Below the pieces are notes generated by a model that made no database searches, was not told the DNA's origin, and saw only the letters and a program-made list of their open reading frames with translations. Shown here one piece after another: positions 15,672 to 23,779 of a stretch of DNA of 64,000 bases. The stretch lies in contig OY970300.1 in NCBI GenBank assembly GCA_963716245.1, forward strand, positions 1,054,001-1,118,000, given 5' to 3'. Position numbers and translations under genes: made by a program. Numbering within the stretch: the first letter of the stretch is position 1; every line of letters begins with the position of its first letter. This stretch comes from VRUE01 sp963716245 (GTDB lineage Bacteria; Actinomycetota; Thermoleophilia; Solirubrobacterales; 70-9).

Positions 15672-15995
15672 CTATGCAGCCTTACGACCCTCGTCGTCGG
15701 CTTCGCTCGCTTCGAGCAGCGCCAGCACCTCGGCATTGTCGCTGACTGCTGACTCATAGAGGGGTGAGTCCCCGTCGGAGGCCAGGCCCGTCTCCCGGAT
15801 CGTTTTGAAGGCCGCGAGGGATTTCAGGTGATATTTGATGTGCGAGAACGGCTCGTCGAGCGCCGCCGCCACTTCGTGCGGCCCCTTGGGCTCACCGCAG
15901 CAATGCAAGTAACGGAGGATGCGCCGCCGAAGGGGATGGGTCAGGGGGCTGATCGGATCGCGGCCTGTCCTGCGCGGTGATTCCGGCGTCGCCAT
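15672..15995 (-). CDS. ArsR-like winged-helix regulator, 107 aa
   Basis: Small winged-helix regulator. The core reads ISPLTHPLRRRILRYLHCCGEPKGPHEVAAALDEPFSHIKYHLKSLAAFKTI, the ArsR/HTH_20 pattern of 'return to basal state' helix, recognition helix (SHIKYHLKSL) and wing. Start set at ATG 15995 because GAGGAG lies just upstream on the minus strand; the frame is open to 16055. No metal-binding cysteine pair typical of ArsR/SmtB is obvious apart from CC in the second helix. A palindromic motif at 16011-16029 directly precedes the start. Confidence 0.75.
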   Translation of the reverse strand: MATPESPRRTGRDPISPLTHPLRRRILRYLHCCGEPKGPHEVAAALDEPFSHIKYHLKSLAAFKTIRETGLASDGDSPLYESAVSDNAEVLALLEASEADDEGRKAA

Positions 15996-16010
15996 CGCAG
16001 CTCCTCGTTT

Positions 16011-16029
16011 CACGCTATAGCGGATAACA
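16011..16029. promoter_or_regulatory. Regulatory motif copy A
   Basis: CACGCTATAGCGGATAACA, containing the perfect palindrome CGCTATAGCG. It lies 16 bases upstream of the ArsR-like start (minus strand). Nearly the same motif occurs before both Xre genes (17324-17342 and 18260-18278), always preceded by TTT or TTTC. Likely a shared operator or a promoter element. Confidence 0.55.
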
Positions 16030-16088
16030 TGGTCAGGGTTACTATAACGGTCCAATGAAGAGATGGTTTAGGTACGGGAGGGGTTGGA

Positions 16089-16403
16089 TTGACTGCGGCA
16101 GGCGAACTCAGCGCGGTTATGGAGGAGGCGGCGAGGCGCCGAGAACTTGATCGCCTGATGAAGTTCTCGGTGTCCCGCGACGGATTCCCGCTTGCCTGGC
16201 GCCGCGCGTTGCGATTCATCCTTTTGAGCTCTCTCATCAATGGCTGCCAGGAAGGCGAGGCTGGTGCGCTTCCGCTGTTGACGATGCATTTGAACGCCAT
16301 GCGGTCTACTTCCCGGCGTAGATCGTCGGCGATGCACCCAGCAGGCGGGCCCGGAGTCTTCAAGGTCTGCGCCGTAGAAGCAGCAGGATCGCCCAGGCGA
16401 TGA
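16089..16403 (+). CDS. Doubtful ORF, 104 aa
   Basis: TTG 16089 follows GGGAGGGG (16076-16083). The first 50 residues (ELSAVMEEAARRRELDRLMKF and a hydrophobic ALRFILLSSLIN) look protein-like; the rest looks like non-coding translation. It would be divergent from the ArsR-like gene across motif copy A. It may be a small regulator target or chance. Reported with low confidence. Confidence 0.25.
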   Translation: MTAAGELSAVMEEAARRRELDRLMKFSVSRDGFPLAWRRALRFILLSSLINGCQEGEAGALPLLTMHLNAMRSTSRRRSSAMHPAGGPGVFKVCAVEAAGSPRR

Positions 16404-17323
16404 GCCGTAAGGCCACCGGTGATCTGGAGACACGCGCCTCGACGTCTGAGAACGGGGGCATCCCGCTGCCGGCACCGGTCGAGCCGGTGCTTCGCTCTCC
16501 CTACTCTCTGCTTCGTTGGGAGCTCGATCGAGCGATGCCCGCGGAGTGCTCGCGGGAAATTGCCAGCGGCTTTTGCGGCCGCTGCTTCGTCGTCTCGGTG
16601 CGGTCGTCAACGAGGTCATCGTCAGGGATCGACTGGCGGTGCTAGCGCTTCCAAGGCTTCCGATCTCCGCAAGACCCGAAGCCATCGCTATTGGCCTCCT
16701 GGCCCCTCGCGAGTCCAGCGAGGAGGGCAGCGAGGCGCTGGAGCGTGGTGCGCGCGCGGTCGGCGAACAGGGTTTCCACGTCGCCGGCCGTGAGCTTCAT
16801 CTTCGGCCGGGGCCCTCGGAATCCGACCAGGCTGGCCGCTGGATGGGTCCGTCTCGGGCCTGGACGAGCGTCACGCCGTGGATCTCAGAGATTGATCAAG
16901 CAGGCAAGCTTGCCGAACAACGTCGTCGCTTCCTACTCGAGTCGCTCGCTGTCTCTCTTTTGGGCGATGGTGATCCAGGGGGCCGGCGGCTTGATGTCGA
17001 ACGCCTCGTGGAGGAGGCGCAGATACACGACGAGGCTTGGGTGCCGGGGGTCCAGCCTGCGAGCCGGTCACCGGAGTTTCGACCGGGCCCCCCAACACAT
17101 GTGCGGGTTGCTTTTCGGGACGCGGTCGAAGGCCCGATCGTCATCGGCCGCGATCGTCTCTTCGGGATGGGCCTGCTCGTGCCGCTCGACGTTCCAACCA
17201 GACCGTTCGAGTAGCCCCAGCCGGCTTCGCGCGCGGGTATTGGAGAAGCGAATCGGCCCTTGCTCCCCGCGAGATGCGCGGTCCGTTGGGTATTTGGGCG
17301 GTATGCCGTGAGCTGGAGGTTTT
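16404..17323. other. Low-coding region with traces of decayed sequence
   Basis: About 900 bases with no convincing intact gene. Open frames on both strands have odd composition (Arg/Ser rich). On the minus strand, one stretch ending at the stop at 16934 reads like real protein (VVYLRLLHEAFDIKP and PWITIAQKRDSERLE) but is cut off by stops. Other protein-like pieces lie in different frames on either side (PEETIAADDDRAFD near 17.1 kb, MKLTAGDVETLFADRAR near 16.8 kb). I read this as a decayed minus-strand gene or genes, not identified. Confidence 0.35.
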
Positions 17324-17342
17324 CCGCTGAAACGGATAACAA
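17324..17342. promoter_or_regulatory. Regulatory motif copy B
   Basis: CCGCTGAAACGGATAACAA, matching copies A and C but one base shorter and with a broken palindrome. It ends 33 bases before the GTG of the first Xre gene, essentially the same distance as copy C from the second Xre gene. Confidence 0.5.
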
Positions 17343-17375
17343 CTTGGCTCGTAGGCGGGAAGGCTGCCGGACACC

Positions 17376-17642
17376 GTGCCGCCCCGCCGTCGCACCAAAC
17401 CCCGTTCACCCCTTCACAAGGCCCTGGGCGAAGCGATCGGGGAGCTACGAGAAGAAGCGGATCTCACTCTGGAGCAGCTGGCCGACAAAGCAGACATGCG
17501 GTTCCAGCTCGTCAGCGACCTGGAGCGCGGAACGACCAATCCGATGCTCACCACGCTCGCTCGCATCAGCGCAGGCCTCGACATCGAGATGAGCGACCTG
17601 GTCACTCGCCTTGAGAAGATCCGGGATTCCGGGCGGGACTAG
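17376..17642 (+). CDS. Xre-family HTH regulator 1, 88 aa
   Basis: Cro/C1-type helix-turn-helix protein: ALGEAIGELREEADLTLEQLADKADMRFQLVSDLERGTTNPMLTTLARISAGL spans residues 16-69 and is the complete five-helix domain. There is no effector domain. It starts GTG 17376 and the N-terminus (PPRRRTKPRS) is basic. A paralogue of about the same length lies 935 bases downstream (18311-18577), with the same N-terminal PPRRR-KPRS and the same upstream motif. Both probably bind that motif, which would make them autoregulated. Confidence 0.85.
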   Translation: MPPRRRTKPRSPLHKALGEAIGELREEADLTLEQLADKADMRFQLVSDLERGTTNPMLTTLARISAGLDIEMSDLVTRLEKIRDSGRD

Positions 17643-17683
17643 GCCGATTCGGGCGATCTGATTGGGCGTCTGATCGATCTCGC

Positions 17684-18177
17684 TCAGCGCACTTGGAAAG
17701 AGCCCGAGCGAAGGTAGGCCGCCAGCAGCTCGAGCGCGTGCGCAGTTGGGGGATGGAGCGGCGAGGGGGGCGCGTCCAGGTCGACGAACTTCGCTTCGGT
17801 CGACTCTTCCCCGTCAGGGCGAGGTTCTCCCTCCCAAGCCCTTGCCAGGAAGCAAAGGGCGAAGCAGTGGGTGATATCCCCGTTGGGATAGAGGATCGTG
17901 TGCGCCTCGGCCTCGGAGAGGCAGCCGAATGGAATCAGGTCGCACTCCGAGACCTTGACCCCGGCCTCCTCGGCTAGCTCGTCGATTGCCGTCCTGGCAA
18001 GCTCCCACCTGGCTCCGCGGCGCCGGCCGGCAGGCACCAGGTTCGATCGTCGGCCCGCTTGGTCAGAAGGACTCGCTGATCATCTCGTTGCACGGCGACC
18101 ATCGCACCAGGCACGAGGATGAGGTCGTTGCCCACCGCTTGTCGCAGCCGCCAAAGGTAAGAGCCTTGATGCGCCAT
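17684..18177 (-). pseudogene. NUDIX hydrolase, frameshifted
   Basis: Two overlapping minus-strand frames make one NUDIX-like protein. The N-terminal part (start 18177) reads YLWRLRQAVGNDLILVPGAMVAVQRDD and WCLPAGAAEPGGS. It then runs into an early stop at 17974. The C-terminal part continues in another frame with LARTAIDELAEEAGV, then a normal NUDIX C-terminus ending at 17684. One missing base near 18000 explains the break. The NUDIX box is also degenerate, with Gly for the first Glu and Asp for the Arg. Either a pseudogene or a sequencing error in a diverged gene. Confidence 0.7.
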
Positions 18178-18228
18178 GCGAGGAGGGTAGGGGGATCGAC
18201 AACGAGAGAGCCCGATCTCGCCGCATGG

Positions 18229-18253
18229 CTTCGCTGGGGGACTGGCAGCGAAG
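18229..18253. other. Small hairpin upstream of motif copy C
   Basis: CTTCGCTG at 18229-18236 and CAGCGAAG at 18246-18253 form a perfect 8-bp stem with a nine-base loop, between the divergent NUDIX and Xre genes and only six bases before motif copy C. Possible regulatory structure or a second protein site. Confidence 0.4.
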
Positions 18254-18259
18254 AAGTTT

Positions 18260-18278
18260 CACGTTATAACGGTTAACA
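18260..18278. promoter_or_regulatory. Regulatory motif copy C
   Basis: CACGTTATAACGGTTAACA with the perfect palindrome CGTTATAACG. It ends 32 bases before the GTG of the second Xre gene. Both base changes relative to copy A inside the palindrome (C to T, G to A) are compensatory and keep the dyad, which argues for a protein-binding site. Confidence 0.55.
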
Positions 18279-18310
18279 CGCCGGTTCCCCGACGGGAAGG
18301 CTGCTCCCAC

Positions 18311-18577
18311 GTGCCGCCCCGTCGTCGAAGCAAGCCGCGTTCCTCTGCCCACAAAGCGCTTGGCGAAGCCATCGAAGAATTGCGTAGCGAGGCCGATATG
18401 ACCCATGAGGACCTTGCCGATCGCCTGGAGATGTCTTTCCAGCGGATCAGTGAGCTTGAGCGCGGAGTTGCGAATCCGACCTTCGCGACCCTGCTGCGGC
18501 TAACCGCGGGGCTCGACATCGAGTTGAGCGATCTCGCGACGAGGATGGAGAAGCTCCGTGATTCCAAGGGACGCTAG
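18311..18577 (+). CDS. Xre-family HTH regulator 2, 88 aa
   Basis: Second Cro/C1-type helix-turn-helix protein, paralogous to the one at 17376-17642 over its whole length. ALGEAIEELRSEADMTHEDLADRLEMSFQRISELERGVANPTFATLLRLTAGLDIE covers the DNA-binding domain. GTG 18311 start; same basic N-terminus PPRRRSKPRS. It is divergent from the frameshifted NUDIX gene. Likely acts on motif copies A-C; whether the two paralogues cross-regulate is unknown. Confidence 0.85.
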   Translation: MPPRRRSKPRSSAHKALGEAIEELRSEADMTHEDLADRLEMSFQRISELERGVANPTFATLLRLTAGLDIELSDLATRMEKLRDSKGR

Positions 18578-19059
18578 AGACCGCCGAGGTTCGGGCCGCC
18601 CTTCCGGATTTCGTTGACAGAGACGGCCACGGGCCAGAGCGCGATACACGCTAAAGCGTTAGATTGCTAGCGCTGAGCGGTTTTCGACTGGTCTGAAGTC
18701 ACTGCCTTGATCACGTGCCTAGAAGAACGCATCCACGAGACCGAGGCTTCGAAGCCGATCCGCCCATGTCAGGCGGCTGCTCTCCGGGAGGGCTCGTCCT
18801 CGCATTCTCGATTCAGGCGGGCGAGAAGCGTCATTCAGGATTTGCAGGGTTCTCTCCGGTTGAGTACGGTCGCCTTCGCCTATCGGGAAGGAGGAGATCG
18901 TCTTGCGGCAACAGGCCGAGAGAAAACCGATTGCGCGCGAAGCGTCGCGTTGCTTGTTCGACAGTCGAGCATCCGCAATCACAGCGGACTGTCTCAGCCT
19001 TCATCAGGCTCCCTTCGGGGGGGGGGGGGTAACCCGCCTATGCAACGCCCCGCTCTCCA
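18578..19059. other. 482-base intergenic region with poly-G tract
   Basis: No convincing gene. Overlapping frames on both strands have irregular composition. It holds a weak relative of the motif upstream of the Xre genes (ACACGCTAAAGCGTTAGATT at 18646-18665), a TTGACA at 18614-18619 without a well-spaced -10 box, and a run of 13 G at 19017-19029 just before the PucR-like gene. Confidence 0.4.
19017..19029. repeat. Homopolymer of 13 G
   Basis: Uninterrupted run of 13 G, 30 bases upstream of the GTG start of the PucR-like regulator. Long G-runs slip during replication and sequencing, so the length may vary between cells or be miscounted. Its position between promoter and start would let length changes affect expression. 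Confidence 0.6.
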
Positions 19060-20274
19060 GTGACCGGGCGGAAGGACAGCCAAGATAGATCGTCGGAGGC
19101 AATCAGGGCTGATCTCGCTACTCGATTGCGAGCACGTGCTGCCGAGATCGAGCGGGCAATCTTTACGCGAGTCAAGGAGCTCTCTGAGCCGATCGGAGAC
19201 GGGGATCCTGCCTATATCGCCGGCGTCCGCCGTGCGATCGCAGAGGCGTTGAAATACGCCTTGGAGGCAGTCGAAAAAGGCCGAGAGGAGCCGGTGCCAA
19301 TCCCGCCCGAGACGGCGAAGCAGGCTCGTCGCGCTGCCCGGGAGGGAGTAAGGCTAGACACGGTTCTTCGACGGTATGCGGCTGGCAACAAGTCGCTGGA
19401 GGAATTCATCATGGCGGAAGCCGATGGCATTCCAAGCGACGTGCTTTGTCTGATTCTGAGCGATCAAGGGCCACAGATCGACCGACTCATGGAATCGGTT
19501 GCGGCTGAATACAGGGATGAACTCGCGCAGATCAAGCGCTCATCAGTTCAGAAGCAGGCCGACCGCATCTTGCATTTTCTCGAGAGCAGCAGTCTCGTTG
19601 GCCCTGCTGATGTCGACTATGACTTTGATCATTGGCATATTGGAATGGTTCTCGCCGGCCCTGCGGATTTGACCACGCGCGCACTGCGTGCGCTTGCGGA
19701 TCGGTTGGGCTACCGATTGCTCAGCGTGACTCGCGATCGCGAGACTGTTTGGGTGTGGCTGGGTCGCTCTCGGGAGCCTGATATCACGGAGATAGCTCGT
19801 TTCCTCAGCATGGACATGCCGGAGGAAACATCGGTGGCAATTGGTGAGCCGCGCCTAGGCCTCGATGGATGGCGTCAGACTTTTCGCGAAGCGCAGGCAG
19901 CGCTCCAAGTCATGCTCTATCGGCCGCAGCCGATTACTAGATGTCGGGATGTGATTCTCGTTTCGGCGATCGTGCGAGATCCAGCCTTGGCCAGGTCTGT
20001 GGTTGAGACCTTCCTGGTGCCCCTAGATGGGCGCGGCGACTATGGAGAAGTTCTGAGGCAGACTCTGCGTGCCTATTTCAAGGCTGATCAGAACGCCAAT
20101 ACCGCAGCCTCGATCCTTGGGGTTAATCGACATACCGTTGAACGTCGTCTTCGAAGCATCGAGAAGAGGCTAGGTCAGACGCTAACTACTTGCGGTGCCC
20201 AACTCCAGGTGGCGCTTTGTGCAGAGGAACTGAGCATCGCTTCCGACCAGGCGAGCCAGCCTTCGAGTCCTTAG
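19060..20274 (+). CDS. PucR/CdaR-family transcriptional regulator
   Basis: 404-residue regulator with a C-terminal PucR-type helix-turn-helix: LRAYFKADQNANTAASILGVNRHTVERRLRSIEKRLG around residues 337-373. The N-terminal half is a helical sensor-like region (IRADLATRLRARAAEIERAIF and so on) and the middle resembles the GGDEF-like CdaR domain. In actinobacteria such proteins often control nearby catabolic or biosynthetic operons. It is the first full-size regulator before the transporter and biosynthetic genes, so control of that locus is a reasonable inference. GTG 19060 start; no strong Shine-Dalgarno. Confidence 0.85.
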   Translation: MTGRKDSQDRSSEAIRADLATRLRARAAEIERAIFTRVKELSEPIGDGDPAYIAGVRRAIAEALKYALEAVEKGREEPVPIPPETAKQARRAAREGVRLDTVLRRYAAGNKSLEEFIMAEADGIPSDVLCLILSDQGPQIDRLMESVAAEYRDELAQIKRSSVQKQADRILHFLESSSLVGPADVDYDFDHWHIGMVLAGPADLTTRALRALADRLGYRLLSVTRDRETVWVWLGRSREPDITEIARFLSMDMPEETSVAIGEPRLGLDGWRQTFREAQAALQVMLYRPQPITRCRDVILVSAIVRDPALARSVVETFLVPLDGRGDYGEVLRQTLRAYFKADQNANTAASILGVNRHTVERRLRSIEKRLGQTLTTCGAQLQVALCAEELSIASDQASQPSSP

Positions 20275-20282
20275 TCCTGGGC

Positions 20283-20294
20283 CGCAACGTTGCG
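20283..20294. promoter_or_regulatory. Perfect 12-bp palindrome upstream of LmbU-like gene
   Basis: CGCAACGTTGCG is a perfect palindrome, with a half-site repeat CGCAACATAA at 20321-20330, in the 120-base AT-richer space between the PucR-like stop and the LmbU-like start. A good candidate operator for either regulator. Confidence 0.45.
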
Positions 20295-20394
20295 AACTCT
20301 CCTGTTTACTTAAGCCATTTCGCAACATAAGGCGGCTCGTGGTGCGTCATATAGGCACATACCAAACAGGCGAAGCACTGCGAGAATCCTGTGC

Positions 20395-20937
20395 ATGGAG
20401 GGAGGGGTAGCGACGTTGTCGGCTGGACGGGGTGAGGACGCACGCCGTTCTAGCAGTTCGACTCCCGTGGCCTGGGCGCCGGGCGAGGACATCGACGTCG
20501 TTGGATGGGTGCGAGCTGGACAGCGGTTGGGTGCGATGACGCGCTGCAGTCAATGGTGGCTAGGTGACTGGGTCCGCTATGGGACGGGCCGCTGGGGCGA
20601 AAAGTACAAAGAGGCCGCCCGGATTACCGGCTACGACGTGCAAACGCTGCGAAACATTTCCTATGTGGCGGGTCAAATTGAAGTATCCCGACGTCGGGAT
20701 GATTTGACCTGGAGTCATCATGCCGAGGTTTGCTCTCTAGAGCCTGATGAACAGGACAGATGGCTTGAAGTTGCAGCCTCAGAGCGAATGTCGGTATCTG
20801 ATCTCCGCATTGAGTTGCGGGCTGCGCGGAAGGACAATGATGGCTCAGGGAGTTCTCAAGCCGCCAAGTCCAGCATGGTTACTTGCCCTCATTGCAAACG
20901 CGAGTTCTTGCCTCCGGTGAAGGCATCGGCTAAGTGA
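20395..20937 (+). CDS. LmbU-family regulator
   Basis: Resembles LmbU, a regulator type found in antibiotic clusters of actinomycetes. The core reads SQWWLGDWVRYGTGRWGEKYKEAARITGYDVQTLRNISYVAGQIEVSRRRDDLTWSHHAEV, then EQDRWLEVAASERMSVSDLRIEL, the family's conserved W-GDW, TLRN and HHAEV blocks. The C-terminus adds a single CPHCKREF knuckle, which I do not recall from LmbU itself. ATG 20395 start. Its place just before the transporter and biosynthetic genes fits a cluster-situated regulator. Confidence 0.75.
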   Translation: MEGGVATLSAGRGEDARRSSSSTPVAWAPGEDIDVVGWVRAGQRLGAMTRCSQWWLGDWVRYGTGRWGEKYKEAARITGYDVQTLRNISYVAGQIEVSRRRDDLTWSHHAEVCSLEPDEQDRWLEVAASERMSVSDLRIELRAARKDNDGSGSSQAAKSSMVTCPHCKREFLPPVKASAK

Positions 20938-21215
20938 AAGCTTTGGGGGTCTTGCACCCTGGGTCGCGTAGACATCGGTATGCCCGCTTGTCAGGTCTCG
21001 CCATTTTTCTCTTGATTCTTTTCTTGGGGCTGCGGTTGCACAAAGGCGATACCCGGTCGCGCGCGTCGGCCAAGGTTCGGCACTTCAGGCGGCGAGATGA
21101 CGCAGTCTGCCCGGTCTCATTCCTACCCCGCGCACTCGGCTCCACGGCGAGCGATGACTTCCTGCTCTGCCCATATGAAGAGGCCGGCGACGGCAGGATT
21201 CATCTCTTGGGCTAA
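20934..21215 (+). CDS. Doubtful small ORF, 93 aa, with one hydrophobic segment
   Basis: GTG 20934 overlaps the LmbU-like stop, and the TAA overlaps the ATG of the MMPL gene (TAATG at 21213-21217). Both junctions suggest coupling. One hydrophobic stretch (LSGLAIFLLILFLGLRL) is present. The remainder is basic and irregular, so this may instead be the MMPL promoter region read through. Not recognised. Confidence 0.3.
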   Translation: MKALGVLHPGSRRHRYARLSGLAIFLLILFLGLRLHKGDTRSRASAKVRHFRRRDDAVCPVSFLPRALGSTASDDFLLCPYEEAGDGRIHLLG

Positions 21216-23407
21216 TGATTGCCCGGCTGATTACCCTCGTTTGCGGCAGGCCGCGCGCTGTGCTGATCGTTGCGGCCGCGATGACGCTTCTTGCGGCCGT
21301 CTTCGGCAGTTCGACCCTGGAGGTTCTCAGAAGTTCGCCTAAGGACTTCCAGGACTCCGCGTCGGAGTATGAACGGGCCAACGCGCTCGCCGCGCGTGCC
21401 ACTGGCCAGGTTCCTTACTATGGCGTGACGGTCCTACTCCGAAGCGAGCAGTCGATTCGCGGTGACCGGGCGGCGCTGAGAGCAATTGGTTTTGTGGGCC
21501 AGCTGCTCGAAGACCAATCGGGGTTCGAGCAGCGACTCGACTATGCCTCCAGCGGGATCCCGGAGTTGCTCGCACGCGATGGGCGGCAGGCGGCTGTGCT
21601 GGGGGCGTTCACGACGCCGCAGGACTCCGAGTTGGCGGTGTCTCGGGTGCGCTCGCGACTCGAGGGAGAACAGGTGCCCGCAGCGCTTGCTCGGATGGAG
21701 GTCCGTTTCGGGGGGCCAGATATCGCCTTCGAGGAACTCAACGATCGGACCACCTCCGACCTCCAGCGGGCAGAGCTCCTCGCCTTCCCGATCCTGGTGC
21801 TGCTCTCGTTCTGGTTTTTTCGGGGATTCGTCGCGGCCCTGCTGCCGCCGCTGGTCGGCGGACTGGCCGTCCTGCTCACCTTGCTGGTGCTACGGCTTGT
21901 CAACGACGTCACGCCGATCTCGGTCTTCTCGCTCAATTTGGTTACCGGCATGGGGTTGGGGCTGGGCGTCGACTACAGCCTTTTCGTGCTCTCTCGCTAC
22001 CGGGAGGAGCTGGCAGGCGGTGCCAGCACCCGCGCCGCGATCGCGCGCACCCTGCAGACGACCGGTCGCACGGTTCTCTATAGCTCGCTTACCGTCGCGG
22101 TTGCCCTCACCACGCTGCTGCTCTTTCCGATTGGGTTCCTCTCTTCGATGGGCATCGCCGGCGCGATCGTCGCGCTGGCAGGGGGCGCGGTGGCGCTGCT
22201 GGTGCTACCTGCCCTGCTGATGCTCCTCGGCCCCCGGGTCAACGCGCTCTCGCCATCTTGGCTGCAGCGCCGGGCGGCGAAAACGGCGCAACCAAGCGAG
22301 AGAAGCGGCTGGTGGAAGCTGGCCCAGGGCGTGATGCATCGGCCCGGTTTGGTCGCGATTCTGGCATCGACTGTGATGCTCGTCGCGGCGGTGCCGGCTT
22401 TTCACCTACACCTGACTGATCCTGGGGCTGATCTGCTGCCGCCCTCGGCTGAGAGTCGCCAGGTCGAAGAAGCCCTTACCGCCGATTTCGTCTCCAACCC
22501 TGTGGAAACGGTCAACATCGTCCTGCGAGGCTCCTACGCCGAGGCCGAGCGGCTTGCTGCTGCTGCCGCCGCAGAGGGCGGCTCGCAGGTCACGCCGATC
22601 GAAATCCTCGGGTCGTCAGTCGTCTCGCTCGGCGATCGTACGTGGGAAATCAACCTGCTTCCCCGCGGCGACCCATACTCGGATGCCCAGCAGGAGTTGG
22701 TACGGAGCCTCCGCGATCTAGTTGGGCCCCACGGTGGCCTGGTGGGTGGTTGGACTGCTTACTTCATAGATCAGAAGGACTCAATCACGGCTAACGCGCT
22801 GCTGGCTATTGTCGTGCTCTTTCTGGTCACCGGCGGTGCTATCTTTCTGATGACCGGCTCGGTCGTACTGCCCGTCAAGGCGATCGTGATGAACTTGCTG
22901 ACGCTATGCACCGGCGCTGGCCTGCTGGTCCTGATCTTCCAGGACGGCCACTTTTCCTCGATGCTTGGCTTCACGCCAATTGGCGGCCTGGAAGTGGCTA
23001 GCTTGGTGCTGATGTTCGTTGTCGTGTTTGCGCTTTCGACCGACTACGAGTTGTTTGTGCTTGGAAGAGTGAAGGAGGCGCACGATTCGGGCCTGGACAA
23101 CCGCGATGCCGTCGCCCTCGGGATGGAGCGCACGGGTCGGTTGGTGACCGCCGCGGCGCTCCTCTTCTGCGTCGCCGTCGGCGCCTTGGCTACGACCTCG
23201 GTCTTCATCACTAAGCAGTTTGGCCTCGGGGCCGCCCTCGCGGTGGCTCTCGACGCCAGCATTGTCCGTGCTCTGCTCGTGCCTTCGTTCATGGCTCTGC
23301 TGGGTGACTTCAACTGGTGGGCGCCGGGGCCGCTGCGGCGTCTACACGAACGCTTCGGACTTAGTCACGGCGAGTCCCTGCCCGCTCCAACCGTGGTGAA
23401 TGAGTGA
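21215..23407 (+). CDS. MMPL/RND-family transporter
   Basis: 730-residue RND-superfamily exporter of the MMPL type. It has an N-terminal membrane helix, a periplasmic-type loop, a bundle of helices near residues 185-365, a second loop, and a final bundle from about 530 to 690. The paired GMGLGLGVDYSLFVLSRYREE and VVFALSTDYELFVLGRVKEAHD segments (Asp-Tyr pairs in the middle of membrane helices) are the proton-relay signature of this family. MMPL proteins export lipids and lipid-like polyketides in mycobacteria. Here it immediately precedes the ACP/ketosynthase genes, so product export is a good inference. No cytoplasmic C-terminal D3 domain as in MmpL3 is seen. Confidence 0.9.
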   Translation: MIARLITLVCGRPRAVLIVAAAMTLLAAVFGSSTLEVLRSSPKDFQDSASEYERANALAARATGQVPYYGVTVLLRSEQSIRGDRAALRAIGFVGQLLEDQSGFEQRLDYASSGIPELLARDGRQAAVLGAFTTPQDSELAVSRVRSRLEGEQVPAALARMEVRFGGPDIAFEELNDRTTSDLQRAELLAFPILVLLSFWFFRGFVAALLPPLVGGLAVLLTLLVLRLVNDVTPISVFSLNLVTGMGLGLGVDYSLFVLSRYREELAGGASTRAAIARTLQTTGRTVLYSSLTVAVALTTLLLFPIGFLSSMGIAGAIVALAGGAVALLVLPALLMLLGPRVNALSPSWLQRRAAKTAQPSERSGWWKLAQGVMHRPGLVAILASTVMLVAAVPAFHLHLTDPGADLLPPSAESRQVEEALTADFVSNPVETVNIVLRGSYAEAERLAAAAAAEGGSQVTPIEILGSSVVSLGDRTWEINLLPRGDPYSDAQQELVRSLRDLVGPHGGLVGGWTAYFIDQKDSITANALLAIVVLFLVTGGAIFLMTGSVVLPVKAIVMNLLTLCTGAGLLVLIFQDGHFSSMLGFTPIGGLEVASLVLMFVVVFALSTDYELFVLGRVKEAHDSGLDNRDAVALGMERTGRLVTAAALLFCVAVGALATTSVFITKQFGLGAALAVALDASIVRALLVPSFMALLGDFNWWAPGPLRRLHERFGLSHGESLPAPTVVNE

Positions 23408-23488
23408 TGGGGGCGAGCCGTTTTGGCAGATTCGATCCGTGGGGGTGAAGATGGCGCGCCACGTCATCGATCGGTAAGGAGAAACGGT

Positions 23489-23779
23489 ATGGAGGCATCA
23501 GCAGAGGCGATCACGCCTGAGGAAATCAGGGAGCTCTTGACGACGCTGCTCGTCGAGGAGTTCGACATCGACTCCGAGCTGCTGACTGACTCAGCCACGC
23601 TCGAGGATCTCGACCTCGACTCGCTCGACATGGTGGAGATCGGCCAGGTTGTCGATCAGCGCTGGGGTGCGCGGATCAGGGCGAGCGACGCGGAGGGCAT
23701 CACCAACTTCGGGGGCATCATCGAGATGATCCATCGCAAGCTCCAGGCCGAGGGAGTCGAGAGTTTGGACAAGGGCGGC
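23489..23779 (+). repeat. ACP duplicate tract, copy 1
   Basis: 291 bases, 290 identical to 41226-41516 in the same orientation. The match covers only coding sequence and stops six to seven codons before each end. Confidence 0.9.

Noticed and set aside
18707..19063. Overlapping small frames upstream of the PucR-like gene
   Set aside because: Frames on both strands overlap, have irregular composition and run through or end at the poly-G tract; no ribosome binding site or motif.
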